DNA from: Armillaria gallica
Taxonomy: Eukaryota; Basidiomycota; Agaricomycetes; Agaricales; Physalacriaceae
DNA length: 64,000 nt
Direction: 5' to 3'
Assembly (NCBI GenBank): GCA_037576215.1
Contig: JBANDB010000014.1
Span: 1,364,001 to 1,428,000 of the forward strand
Shown here one piece after another: positions 37,111-47,907 of the stretch; position 1 is the first letter of the stretch; every line of letters begins with the position of its first letter. The translations under genes were made by a program, and so were the position numbers. A model generated the notes under the pieces. That model was given only the letters and a program-made list of their open reading frames with translations. It was not told the DNA's origin and made no database searches.

Positions 37111-39015
37111 ATGACCACCACCACGTCAAAAGGCTCCTTCCTGCCAGTCATAAATGTAAGTAAATTCCTCAAGTTCTCATTACTCCCTCAAGCTCAAGAA
37201 TTAACCATTCATCATGAAGCCACCCAAGATCAAGAGGAGGCATCTAAGAAAGGTGAAATTTTCTGGAACAACACAATGACTGCCGCTCATTCACTTCTTC
37301 AGTACTCATGGCTTCCTGACGTCCTCAGAATTAAAGGCAGCGTACGTTCATCCTTTGCAACGAGAGAGGTATTCTGAACACATGCCAGATTATACCCCGC
37401 GTCTGGGGGCCTGTGTTAACGGTCACGATTTTTGCCACGTTCGTTGCCTGTGCGCATACCAAGGGTCATCATGTGCAACTTACGAACTCTGTCGTTCCCT
37501 TGCTATCTGTGGTTGTGAGTAGGCGCGCGTTCTTACAGATGTATATGTCTTGACCTCCTCGCTCAAGGTTGGCCTTATATTGGTGTTCAGGTTAGTACAC
37601 GTATTTATTTCACAGCTGTTTCTTTCTCATCCCCTTTTTCAGAAATGGGTATGGCCTCCCTTCAATCGCCTTTGTTTACTGGCTGATGACGAGATCAAAG
37701 CACTTCTTATGATCGTTACTGGGAAGGACGAAAGTCATTTGCATCCATGACATCTAACATCCGAAATCTTTCCCGTCTCATTTGGGTGAATGTTGCACCT
37801 CCACCTTCTGATCAAGAGATTTCCATCAAGGGCAAAACAAAAACTATAACACCCAAACAGTTGGAACGCAGGAAGGCCGACGCACTGCATTTATGTCTAG
37901 CTTTTGCTTTTGCAGTCAAGCACTACCTTCGTGGGGAAGACGGCACCAACTGGGAAGACTATCGTGGATTGCTCCCGCCTTCATTCCTTCAAGTAGAAGA
38001 TATGGGGTATCGTTCTGATACGTATTCCGCGACGCGTAGCTCATCGCCGTCACCAAGTGATAGTAGCACCGGCGCAGCCTCCCTTGACCGACCCAATGCC
38101 ACGAAGCGGGTGCGCGTGAAGCGAAGCAAGCCTCATCTTATCAGTCAGACGACACCGTTGCTGTCAATTCAATTCGTCGAGGAAACCTCTCTCCCTCTTC
38201 CATTAATGCTAGTACCTGATCAATTGTTTTGGACGTACTTAAGCTGACTATCTGTAGCATCTCTCATGAGTTGGGTCGAATGATATTCCATTTTCGTCGA
38301 GATGGACTGTTAGAGACCGTTGGCCCAGCAGGTGAGTGATCCATTTGTCAGTACGTATTACAGTTCTGACTAACGCTGGCATAGGCATGAATGCAATGAC
38401 TCAATTGTAAATTTCTCGCTATCTTTGAATAACTTTCGACTTATTGCGACCATCGCAGAATTCAGGGCATGGTCGACCAAATGACGACCATGGAGCGTGT
38501 TGCGAATACCCCAATTCCACCCTCTTGTCCGTATATCTTCTAAGTTTCGATCGTCTTCTTACGTCTATCTCTTAGATGGAATTCATCTGAAGCAATGCGT
38601 CACTCTCTATCTGTTTGCCTTACCTTTGACCCTGGTCAATGACCTTGGCTGGACTATGATACCCATCGTGACTGTCGTCGCATTCACTTTAATGGGCATA
38701 GAGGGTATTGCTGATGAAATTGAAATGCCCTTTGGTGAGTAGCAATTGTTCTGGAGTTGTCCCTGTCCTAACGCAACTTATAACAGGAACAGACAAGTCC
38801 GATCTTCCTCTCGGTATGTGTGTCTTTGTCCTTTTACTTCTCTGGCTGATTTCTCGCAGACACATACTGCCAAGATCTGAAGGAAGAAATTGGGTAAGCT
38901 TCTCTTCAATAGGATTGGCCGACTTCTTATTGTCGGCTGTAGATTCATGATAACTAGGCTTCCTGAAGTAGGAGAGGGAGTGTATGGCTATGACGACGGC
39001 GAAGGAGATGATTGA
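37111..39015 (+). CDS. Bestrophin-like anion channel (UPF0187/YneE family)
   Basis: Membrane protein of the bestrophin/YneE family, predicted chloride channel. It starts MTTTTSKGSFLPVIN; the first intron-like segment is in frame and may be retained. Conserved parts: WNNTMTAAHSLLQYSWLPDV; IIPRVWGPVLTVTIFATFVA; NSVVPLLSVVVGLILVFR then NGTSYDRYWEGRKSFASMTS; IRNLSRLIWVNV; a Ser-rich insert of about 60 residues; ISHELGRMIFHFRRDGLLET; CVTLYLFALPLTLVNDLGW; VTVVAFTLMGIEGIADEIEM; and PFGTDKSDLPL then DTYCQDLKEEI. The signature NGTSYDRYWEGRK needs a 6-nt exon (37645-37650) after a 23-nt exon (37568-37590). The acidic end is YGYDDGEGDD-stop. Confidence 0.88.
37645..37650 (+). other. 6-nt microexon of the bestrophin-like gene
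   Basis: AAATGG lies between an intron 37591-37644 (GTTAGT...TTCAG) and an intron 37651-37700 (GTATGG...CAAAG). Joined to the neighbours it completes an Arg codon, supplies Asn and starts a Gly codon, producing the family-conserved FRNGTSYDRYW. No alternative join of the flanking exons gives this motif. Confidence 0.8.
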
Positions 39016-39126
39016 GATACCAATGCCTTAACAACGGCGTTAAAACTGTTGTCATGAAATCACGCAAAGGATGCAAAGGACACTCAGGTTTAGGGCTTCA
39101 CGTATATATTAATCATCCCTGGACAT

Positions 39127-40118
39127 TTATTGAAACTCCGGGGAACAGAACTCTCCAGGACCGTATGGCTGGAATGAACAATTAGCGGAGTTAGCACTAT
39201 CAATTTCAATTGAATATACCTTCGTAGTAAGCGCCGTCAGACCCGCCGAGTTCTCACTTGTTTGACGCCCACTCTGAGGACCAGTTTTAGGCTTTTCACC
39301 CTGGGCAAAAGCATCCAAAATACGTTTGGTGGATTCGGGGGTCAAGTCCTCCTACAACAGCACATTAGAAAGACGAAAACGAGCTCTAGGGCTGTCACTG
39401 ACATAGAAATCATCGCCGACGACCATCATCGGTGCATTGCTACAGGCACCCTGACATTCCACTTCGACAACCGTGAACTTGCCATCCTTCGTCGTCTGGC
39501 CAGGATGTATGCCGCCCAGATGGTTGCATACAGTATTTAGGATGTCTGTCGAACCACGCAGCATACAAGGAGTTGTCGTGCAAACTTGAACAAAGTTTTC
39601 GCCTATCGGTTCACTGCAGATATTTTGAGATCCAACCGGTTAGAATGCGAGACAAATAATGCACCGGTTGAACATGGTGTAGAAAGTAGCCACTTCGTAC
39701 ACCCGCATAGGCGGCATTTCAAGAAGCTTTGCCACATAGTTCATGACGCTAATACTCGTCCATCCCTTGTTCTGTCGCTGTCCAAGATCCAGGAGGGGAA
39801 TTACTGCCGCTTTCTTGTACTGAGTTGGGTACCTGGCAATGATTTCTTTTGCTCGTGTCAGGTTGTCGGCGTTGAATTCAAATGCAATCTGTTTCAATGC
39901 GCTTAGTCGAACCGGTTTAGATATGGATTGCTGGGACTGCATGCCTTGGGATTGTTATACGGTGTGTCCCGATGCTGTCAGGACGGTCAGTGATACGAAA
40001 ACACACGAAGAATTTGGCTACGGACCACAAACAGAGCATCCGACTGGCGAGGACATGTTGTTGATATCCGTCGCGCGAAGGGACGTGCAGGCAGTCGCAG
40101 AGCTAATCTGGAGAACAT
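39127..40118 (-). CDS. NDUFV2: NADH:ubiquinone oxidoreductase 24-kDa subunit (complex I)
   Basis: Peripheral-arm subunit of respiratory complex I holding the N1a [2Fe-2S] cluster, in the mitochondrial matrix. It starts [20 protein letters not shown], an Arg-rich presequence; then [11 protein letters not shown] joined by a GC-AG intron (39889-39944) to [20 protein letters not shown]. Further [40 protein letters not shown], the cluster ligands in [10 protein letters not shown] and [33 protein letters not shown] and the tail [12 protein letters not shown]. All four Cys ligands are present. Length is about 250 residues, as usual. It is 121 bp downstream (converging side) of TEL2 on the same strand. 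Confidence 0.93.
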
Positions 40119-40239
40119 TGGTGGTCGTGAATTCCAACTGGCACGCTGGTGATACTCGGCTTTCCACGTGGCTGGTCGGTGCGAGTCCCTCCCGCCAATC
40201 AGATCACGAGAATTGACACATTTACTATTGTCACTAAAT

Positions 40240-43200
40240 TTATATTGTACTTATCATGGACCGACGCCATTTACTGGTGATAGTATCAGCCTTGAGCAGA
40301 ACTCCCGCCGCCGCTCGTTGCAGACCAGTTTCCGAAGCACCACCACCACCTTTCACCCTTTCACCCTTGTCCAGTCGAGAAAACACGGCACCCGCCCACT
40401 CGCCCACACCAAAAAGGAGTGCAGTGTGCTCTAAACACAGTGATTTGCCTTCATCCAGCTCCTGGTACCCTTCAAGAATCACAAGGGCTAATTCCAATGC
40501 AGACTGAAGAACCGATGCCTCCCTCTGCATAGATCCACTGCCCTCTTGGCTCTTGGCTCCCTCGCCACTATTAAGTTCTTCTTCGTCTTCTATTCGCGAA
40601 ACTGGCCGAGTTCCGATGTTTACTGCCAGTTCCAGGGCATCAGGTCCTAAGACTGCAGACCACTCTGGCGCATTCCTTGATGCATGAAGCAAGACTCCCA
40701 ATGTACTGAGAAAATAGCTGAGCACGAGGGAATTGAGAACGAGGCCCGTTCCTGCGCCATAATACACCTGTCTTCCTTTCAGATGTGCCGTTCGCTCTTC
40801 CCGTGTCTGCTCATCACGGAGGAAAAGCCAGAATCGGTTAATCAGCGGACCTACGAAGAATTCTGCGGCGACTTCTGTAAATTTGACGGCATTGCGTTGC
40901 ACTGTGTCATTGAAGTGTTCTGGTTTCTTGAACTCGGAAACCATTTGGGGTTTCTGTATGCGCAACCGCCGCTCGCGAACCAAGGTAGGCGCACTCTCCG
41001 CGGTACTGTCCCTGCTGCTTTGAATAGCTTGTCGAGCAAGGTCTCCCATGATGGCCGGTAACACACTCGTTTCAGAATCCTGGCCCGTAATGTACTTTCT
41101 GTGAAGCGACGCCGGTAGTAGCTTGCTTGGATATTGGGGTAGCGGTGGATGCGCCAAACCGCTCATCTCTCTGGCACCGAGTGCTAAGGCATTGAGCATA
41201 ACATATCGTTGACCGACATTATACTGATTCTTGAAGAATTCATCGATCAGGCACCTGCATTCAAAACTATCAGAGGAGTACATTCTGGTGACAATCCAAC
41301 GTACGGCGCGGTCTTCTTCGGGCAGCAGGCGGCGAGAGCAACAAGGGCATTTTGCCGCCGAGTGTCGAAATTCTCCAGCTTGTAACTATTCTGAAGCGCA
41401 ATAAGACCATATGTCAAATTGGTAGCATTCTCCTCTATCTTGAGTATGAGTCTGCTGTTTCAAGGTGAGGTGATACAAACACCGACCTAGCTCTGTTCCA
41501 AAAAACTGTTTTCTCCGAATGAGATCTTCGCTACACGTGAGAGCCATATCGATCCTGTCAGCTTCAAGAGCCGCATCGCTTTGTTGCACCCCTCCACTAC
41601 TTCGTAGCAGTTCCCCTAGCTGGACGAGATAGACGGGTCTGGAGATTTTCTTCTTGGTAACATTTAGCGTGGGATCCTTTTCGATGTCATCTAATTCGGA
41701 TGGTGTTGGAGAAGCAGAGCGCGAAGAGGCCGGGGACGCATAACCGGTCAAAGAGTCGTCAGAGTCGTATCCCAAATTGCTCTGTACCACCGGAGACTGG
41801 CCAGGTGATTCTTCATGTACCGAAGTGGTACCAACAGACTTCTCTGTTTTTTCCGTCGGAAGAGGTATCTCCTCTTCGAGAACAGCGACATTAGAATCCA
41901 CGTCGCGTTCGCAAAGCAAGTCTCGAAGAGCTCTCGCCCATGGCTTTCCATCACCGCTGCCTCCCAGTCTTTAAAGTCGAGCTTCTTCCCGGCTGCGTCG
42001 GCAACAACTTCAGCAGCCAGCATTCCACATCGGCGAATTGAGGCATCCATGTGTCCAATGTACAAGCTAACACCGGAGATGAAGTTTCCACCCTGTGCTA
42101 GACTAGAGACTTCTGATGAGTTGCGCTTCAAGTATGATACCGTGAGGACCAGAAGTGCGCTAAAATCTGAGTAAGTATCCTCCTCAGTCGGATCTATCAG
42201 CATCGAAAGAAGAGCTTAAGCTTACATTGATGCAGAGCGAGAAGGGAGTGTTTGACATGGTCAGGTGAAGACCATACCGATACGATTTCCCGCAGAAAAT
42301 GACCCAACGCTGGGTAAAATCAATGAGTAAGTCGGAGCCAAAAAGGGTGTATGAATAGTATCACCATTGTCATCGATATCGCGCATCTGTGGACCTGCCA
42401 CCCAACAGACAAAAATACGCGCGCAGGATTCGTCCCAATTGCGTCCTAGGATGACGGGAATAGCGATCTCGCAGAGCTCCTCGTTATCAGGAGACATGCG
42501 GCCAACTAGTCGGTCAAGTAACAGTGCTTCTCTCTTGACACAAGCCCTTTGATACGCACCCCCATCCAGTGGCGTGTCCACGCGTCTCAGCGATGCGAAA
42601 AGCGATGTCAATACGGTCTGCAACGCGATTGACGGAAATCCGAGAAACACTTCAGCCCAAAATTTGGAGTAGTTCTCGTTCGCGCCGACATCAAGGCGAC
42701 TCCTTATGATCGGCAATGTTGCCAGAAAGAAGGACGCTTGTGATGGCAGCGTCGGAGGATTTGGAGGAAATAGGCCGAGATTCACCAACTTGGTGAGAAG
42801 GTAAATTATGGATGAAACAACACCTGGCATATGCTTCATGATGACAGGTTCCTTAGGGGATAGATGCACCGTACCGTTTTCATGCTTCACATTGACAGCT
42901 AGCGAGAAAATGAGCGCTTCGCAGCGGACAGAGAGACTGGTAAAGTAATTTCCTTGCTCCAGGGAGGAAGGAATGGGATCCGTACCAGCAAAGTTCGCCA
43001 CTTTTGCCGGGACAGCAGCCAGATTGCGTATGCAGTCTTCCCAAAGCATATCCTTCTTCAAGGTGCTATCCCCGGAGAAGATAGCTCTGTGTAACCGATC
43101 GACTGGGTACTCTTTTGTGAGGCGTTCCAAAAGGCGAATAGAGTAAGCTGATAGAGGTACAGATAGAATGGTTGAATAGGCGAAAAGCGCAACATCCCCC

Positions 43201-43514
43201 GACGATGACAGAGCATACGAGAAGCTATCCGGACAGAAGTACTGCTCCAGGATCGACGTCGCATTGATTTTGGCGAGAGCTGCCTCCCAAGTCGGGAATA
43301 TGTACTGTATTATTGTTTGCTGAATGGTAGGTATATGCCTGAGTACCTGGGTGGTGTCGTCGGGTAGAGGATTAATGTTGTATTTTCTCAACGAGGGAGG
43401 CAGTAACCCCAAACAATCGAGCGGGGCGCTAAGCAGAGCAAGCAGTGTGGTGATATCGCCTACAGGTAGTCGCAATTGTTTAACAACATCTCTTGCGTTC
43501 GAAGTATTATCCAT
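40240..43514 (-). CDS. TEL2: Telomere length regulation protein Tel2 (CLK2/TELO2)
   Basis: Subunit of the TTT complex, a co-chaperone needed to fold PI3K-like kinases (ATM, ATR, TOR). The ATG 43514 (MDNTSNARDVVKQLRLPVG) is chosen; the longer frame opens only through a TTG. The protein is an all-helical repeat with few introns: LLALLSAPLDCLGLLPPSLR, IIQYIFPTWEAALAKINATS, VEYLLERL-like helices, then the conserved central domain SSLAQGGNFISGVSLYIGHM, DASIRRCGMLAAEVVADAAG and KKLDFKDWE, an acidic linker SNLGYDSDDSLTGYAS, RPVYLVQLGELLRS, and the C-terminal DEFFKNQYNVGQRYVMLNAL, ALGAREMSG, FFVGPLINRFWLFLRDEQTR. About four introns. The end WRRSMISTI is as read. Confidence 0.9.
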
Positions 43515-43785
43515 ACGCGTCGTGGTCAAAGCAAAAGAGATGATCGAAGCGCGTCAATATTGCGCATACAAATAAATACAAAAAGGTAGCCAGGGTAAAC
43601 CCGGTAGTACAAAACTACTTGGTCGGACGCCGTACATATACAGAATACAATCGAGATAGGTACAAGAGGCCATTGGAACGGAATAAGATAGACAAAAAGA
43701 AAAGAAATACACTACAAATAGAAATCCTATATCCCTCCGCTTACACAAATCCAAGAGTATGAAAAGGTCAGAGACCTGGGGTTCA

Positions 43786-44962
43786 TCAAGCCTATGTATG
43801 TGTTAACAGAGGCACTGGAGAAGAAAAGATTGTCACGTACCTTTTCAGCCGCCCTCTTAGATGCAGGTTTCTTAGCAGCGGTCTTTGAGGCGGGCTTCGC
43901 CTTGGATGCTGACTTAGCTTTGGAAGCGGGAGCGTCAGCCTTGGACTTTGCAAGCTTTGCTTTAGAAGTAGGCTTCTTGGCCGCGGTTGTCGCCTACAAT
44001 CCAGTCAATCACTGTGTCTGAAGTAGGATGTGTAAAGATTAACCTTCTTAGCGGAAGCCTTCTTCGCGGTGGAGGCCTTCTTCGTAGTGGCGACTTTGGG
44101 TTTCTTTGCGGTAACTACTTTCTTTGTCGCAGCGGTGGTCTTCTTCGCCTGGGTCGCTTTCTTAGCGTTGGACGTATATTTCTTAGTAGTGGCGGGTTTA
44201 GTGGTAGCGGCAGCGGTCGTACGAGAGGTTTTGGCGGGTGTCTTAGATGCAGCAGTCTTGGCGGGTGTCTTGGAGGTAGCAACCTTGCTCCTTGTTGCTG
44301 TCTTGGACGCAGGCTTCTTAGTGGCGGTAGATTTGGCGGGAGCTTTGGTTTTGGCAGCGGTGGCGGCCGGTTTCTTGACTGCCGGTTTGGCGTTCTGTTA
44401 CGTGGTTCAGGCGTTCACTTCACGATGACCGTCACAGAGACTCGTACCTCCTTGGCAGCATCAGCCCGGACTTTGGGGGCAAGCTTAACCTTGCCCGATG
44501 GTCCTATGACAAATGACATCGGTCGGACACATATCGGGTCATGCGACAGTGGCATACCTTTGGGCAAGATGAACACGCCTTTCTCGTGGCCGGAAGTGAT
44601 TGCACGGTTCAGCTGCGAAGCGGCGGTGTTGTTGAGGTCAATGTGGTACTTGGATTCGACGAACTGGAACGAAAATCTGTCAACATCTGGATGACGATAA
44701 CCCTCCTGCGGCCTCACCTTCTTGATTGTTGGCCGAGAAACGCCGCCGCGAGCATCTTCGGGATGGGCAGTGATACACTCCTACGATACAGCGGGCAGTC
44801 GTTAGCAAGATCCGAGCAAAGGAGGCGTCGGAGAACGGTGAAGCCAACGCGAACCTTGATCATGTCTACCCAAGATGGGTGCGTTGCAGCGCTCGACTTG
44901 GTCGCTGCGGCGGCAGACTTGGCAGGAACCTTTGCTGAAGTCTTCTTGACGGCGGCGGGCAT
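43786..44962 (-). CDS. HHO1: Linker histone H1 (copy 1)
   Basis: Chromatin linker histone. It starts MPAAVKKTSAKVPAKSAAAA. The single globular (winged-helix) domain is assembled over exons: THPSWVDMIK, ECITAHPEDARGGVSRPTIK, FVESKYHIDLNNTAASQLNR, AITSGHEKGVFILPKGPSGK and VKLAPKVRADAAKE. The long C-tail is typical Lys/Ala/Pro-rich sequence with KPAVKKPAATAAKTKAPAK-like repeats, ending ASKRAAEKA after a last small intron. Introns lie after the helix-1 segment (MIK), after TIKK, within LPKG and after AAKE; three of these positions match the second H1 copy. It faces away from the adenylating-enzyme homologue, about 630 bp upstream of it. Confidence 0.9.
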
Positions 44963-45596
44963 GGTGGCGAGAGAAATAACGGAGGAGGCGGCTACTTGAG
45001 AGATGATGAAGAGGGGGGGAAGTGGGTTGAAAGTTGCCCGTTTGTTGATTGCAAGACCCCTAGATTAGTCACGTGCACCCAATGGTGCACAGACCGTTCC
45101 AAGAACAAGCGACAAAAATGGGTGGTTCCCTCCGTACTGCTGTAAAGCATGACAGAGCCCTAACGATGCTGTCTTGTGCCGACCAATCAAGTGCTGTGGC
45201 TTGGGCAGAGGCAACACTAGGATCCAGAGAACACAGGAAATGTTTTGGCCAATGAGAATCCTGAGAACGGACCCAGCTCCAGTGTCGTCATCGGATAGCC
45301 TCCCAGCCGAGTAAGCAGTAGCCAGGCTGAAATATACAGCATTTGCTTTGCCGTCTGAGTGAACAATGGTAACAACGGCAAGCAAGAGACAGGACGAGTC
45401 CGACAAGGATCCCATGGGTCAAGGAAGAGTGTATTGGCCGATCGCCCAGTTTGTCAATTTGTCGGCCCTGTTTAGATCATCGGCCCGTTGTTGCCTACCA
45501 CGTACCACGCAAAAGGCCGCTCGGGTCCATTCAAGCGCTCTCATCTAGCCTCCAGGACATTGCACAGGAGACTCTGTGTTGCCCGTATTTGCCAAG
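44963..45596. promoter_or_regulatory. Divergent region between H1 copy 1 and AMP-binding-like gene
   Basis: Holds the promoters of both divergent genes. Several short open frames here have no family resemblance and contain no consistent splice pattern. No specific regulatory motif is claimed. Confidence 0.35.
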
Positions 45597-47606
45597 ATGG
45601 GCGTCGATATCTCCGACTACTTGGTTACCGACGACCTGACTGTTCTGCTTGGTCTCATTGCAGCAACGGTCTTTCTGCTGCACAACTTCTACAAACCTCA
45701 GCCGCTAGTGCACCCTATCCTTCTCGGTCGCCAGAGTGATGTTGCTCGTGTCAGGAATCCAGGAGAAAGTGCTGTATACAGGAACTATGGGACTGGTCTG
45801 ATGGGAAGGGTATGTCGATCGTCGCTCGCTCTTGTACGTGGCAATTGACGTTGTCATATGAAAAGTTTCCTTTGCGGCCCACAAAGGATGTCCACATCCT
45901 CAGCGACCTGGTCAAACCCGACTATGATGCGCCTCGTACTCTCTGGAATACAAAGGTACTATCTTCTGTACCTCTGCGAAGCAACTGTTCTAATGCTCAG
46001 TTAGATTACTAACCCCACCTTGCAAGACCGCGTCGCTGCTTTTGGGACGGGTCTATTGCGATTGACCGGTATACAATCCCAAGAGTCTAACGTCCTTCTC
46101 CTACTCAATGACTCGCTTGGTATGTGTCATCAGATCTCATCTTCTGTACGTTTCTCACAAAGAGGTAGAATTTATTATCAGTGACATGGCGCTTGCTATG
46201 CATTCCATTCCGTCGTTCACGATTGCCGCTACGAACCTTCTTGCTGGAATACTCGAATCTCATCCACCCACAGTTATTGTCACGCATGCCGAGTTACTTC
46301 TTCAACTGCTCGAGTTGATTTATGACGCGGGAGAGAGCGACCAACATCACACTATTATCATTGTTGGCGAGCCAAGCGCTCAGGCCATGGCCCGTGTCGC
46401 GAGTAAGGTTAAGGTTCTGAAATGGGAAGACGTGGAGAGAGAAGGTGTGAAGACGGAAAAAATCCTTAGCCCGGTTCCTAGTATGTGGCAACTTGTTTTT
46501 GGTGCTTGTGTGAACATTCTAAGGTTGTCCTTTGATAGAACCCAGCGACGTTTTTACCGTGTCCTTCTTTGCAAACGGAAATGGTCAGATGCAAGGGGCT
46601 CAACTCACCCATGAGAATATTACGGCAGGCGTTGCGGCTATCCGCGCCTTGCTCCCTGCATCTCATCCGCTCTCGCCTCTGGATACTATAGTCTCTGCAC
46701 ATTCCCTGAGTACAGCATATGGGCGTGCTATCGCTTATACTGCTGTTTTTGAAGGCACTAGTTTCGCGACACTGCATAGTTCGAAACTGTTTACATTCGG
46801 TAACGGTAAGTCTTACACATATCATTTTGACGACCATCAGGCTTAATTATTTACAGCTGCTGTGAAAGCCGACGTTGCAGATGTCGCTACCCTAGAAAAG
46901 TACCCGATTCCTTCCCCCACGGTTCTGTTCATCAAGCCTGGCCATCTGGAAACTCTAGTATCTTCCATTCTTGATGGCGCGAAAAAGGCTCCCATGATCT
47001 ACCCATTCGCATGGAGGCATAAAATATCGGGTATCGCAGAGGGGTTCTTGACTAAAGACAGTTTATGGGATCGGCTCGTGTTTGACGGCGCCCGAGCGAA
47101 GGTTATAGGTGACGCTGCCGGCACTCTTGCGGCAGTTGTCGTAAGCGGAGGTAAAATGTCCGGAATCAGTAATGTCGGTGTACGCTGAATGTCGTTCAGG
47201 GCCTATCTTATCCGACCTTCTTACGCCGGCGCGAGTCGCATTCTCGGCGGCGTTTGTCAATGCTTTCACGCACCCACTCGTTGCTGCGCCTGTATTTGCT
47301 TCTCACCCCCTAGATCTTCAAGATTTCCCTGCCACATCACCTGCGGCACATGTGGGACCTCCCAGCATCAACATCGAAGCTCGACTTTTAGGCGTCTCCG
47401 ATGAAGATATTGCCAAAGACGGTGATCCGGAGGGCGCACTCCTGGTCCGTGGGCCACCAGTGGGCAAGCTGTTGGGCGGTGTTGAGGACTATGTGGACGT
47501 GCGAAGTGGGGGAAGTAACGGAAGCAGTACCGAGGAGGAAGATGGCTGGGTTGGTGCTGGTGTCAGAGCCAGGGTACAGACCAATGGATCGTTCCTTGTA
47601 TTGTAA
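45597..47606 (+). CDS. Membrane-anchored adenylate-forming enzyme homologue (acyl-CoA synthetase-like, degenerate)
   Basis: Homologue of long-chain acyl-CoA synthetases. It starts MGVDISDYLVTDDLTVLLGL with a single N-terminal hydrophobic helix, then PLVHPILLGRQSDVARVRNP, GESAVYRNYGTGLMGR, LVKPDYDAPRTLWNTK, RVAAFGTGLLRLTGIQSQES, NVLLLLNDSLEFIISDMALA and PTVIVTHAELLLQLLELIYD. The nucleotide-binding loop expected as TSGTTGxPKG reads VSFFANGNGQMQGAQLTHEN, so its Ser/Thr/Gly/Lys signature is missing. Later parts (SPLDTIVSAHSLSTAYGRAI; PFAWRHKISGIAEGFLTKDS; SLWDRLVFDGARAKVIGDAA) are collinear with the family. The protein ends GWVGAGVRARVQTNGSFLVL, about where active enzymes have the TGD motif, and lacks the C-terminal domain with the catalytic Lys. 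Probably a pseudoenzyme. Around seven small introns. Confidence 0.8.
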
Positions 47607-47907
47607 ATTGTATACGAACAGTTTCAATATCAATAGAAAGCCATTATAGGCCGCTATCAGGAGTGAATCTGTTGGGATCTAGTACGGCCGATCAACGAGG
47701 AACAATGGGAGAACACGCTGAATATGGAAATTAGATGTGGCTGTGCTTGTCGCGTAGTTTGTTGATTGGGCGCGTTGATTATCTCATCATGTGACTGCGC
47801 GTTGTTTGTCCGACGCGTTCCGGTTTAAAAGGGGGCTGCAAGTTCAGCTTCTCGAGATTACCCCGCTTCAAGTTCAACACCCCAGCTTCATCAAGACTCT
47901 CCTCACT
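47607..47907. other. Short intergenic region upstream of H1 copy 2
   Basis: Three hundred bases containing the end of the preceding transcript and the H1 copy 2 promoter. A run TTTAAAAGG at about 47822 could be TATA-like but its role is not shown. Confidence 0.3.

Noticed and set aside
43840..44400. Tandem repeats
   Set aside because: The repetitiveness is the Lys/Ala/Pro tail coding of histone H1, not a separate repeat element.
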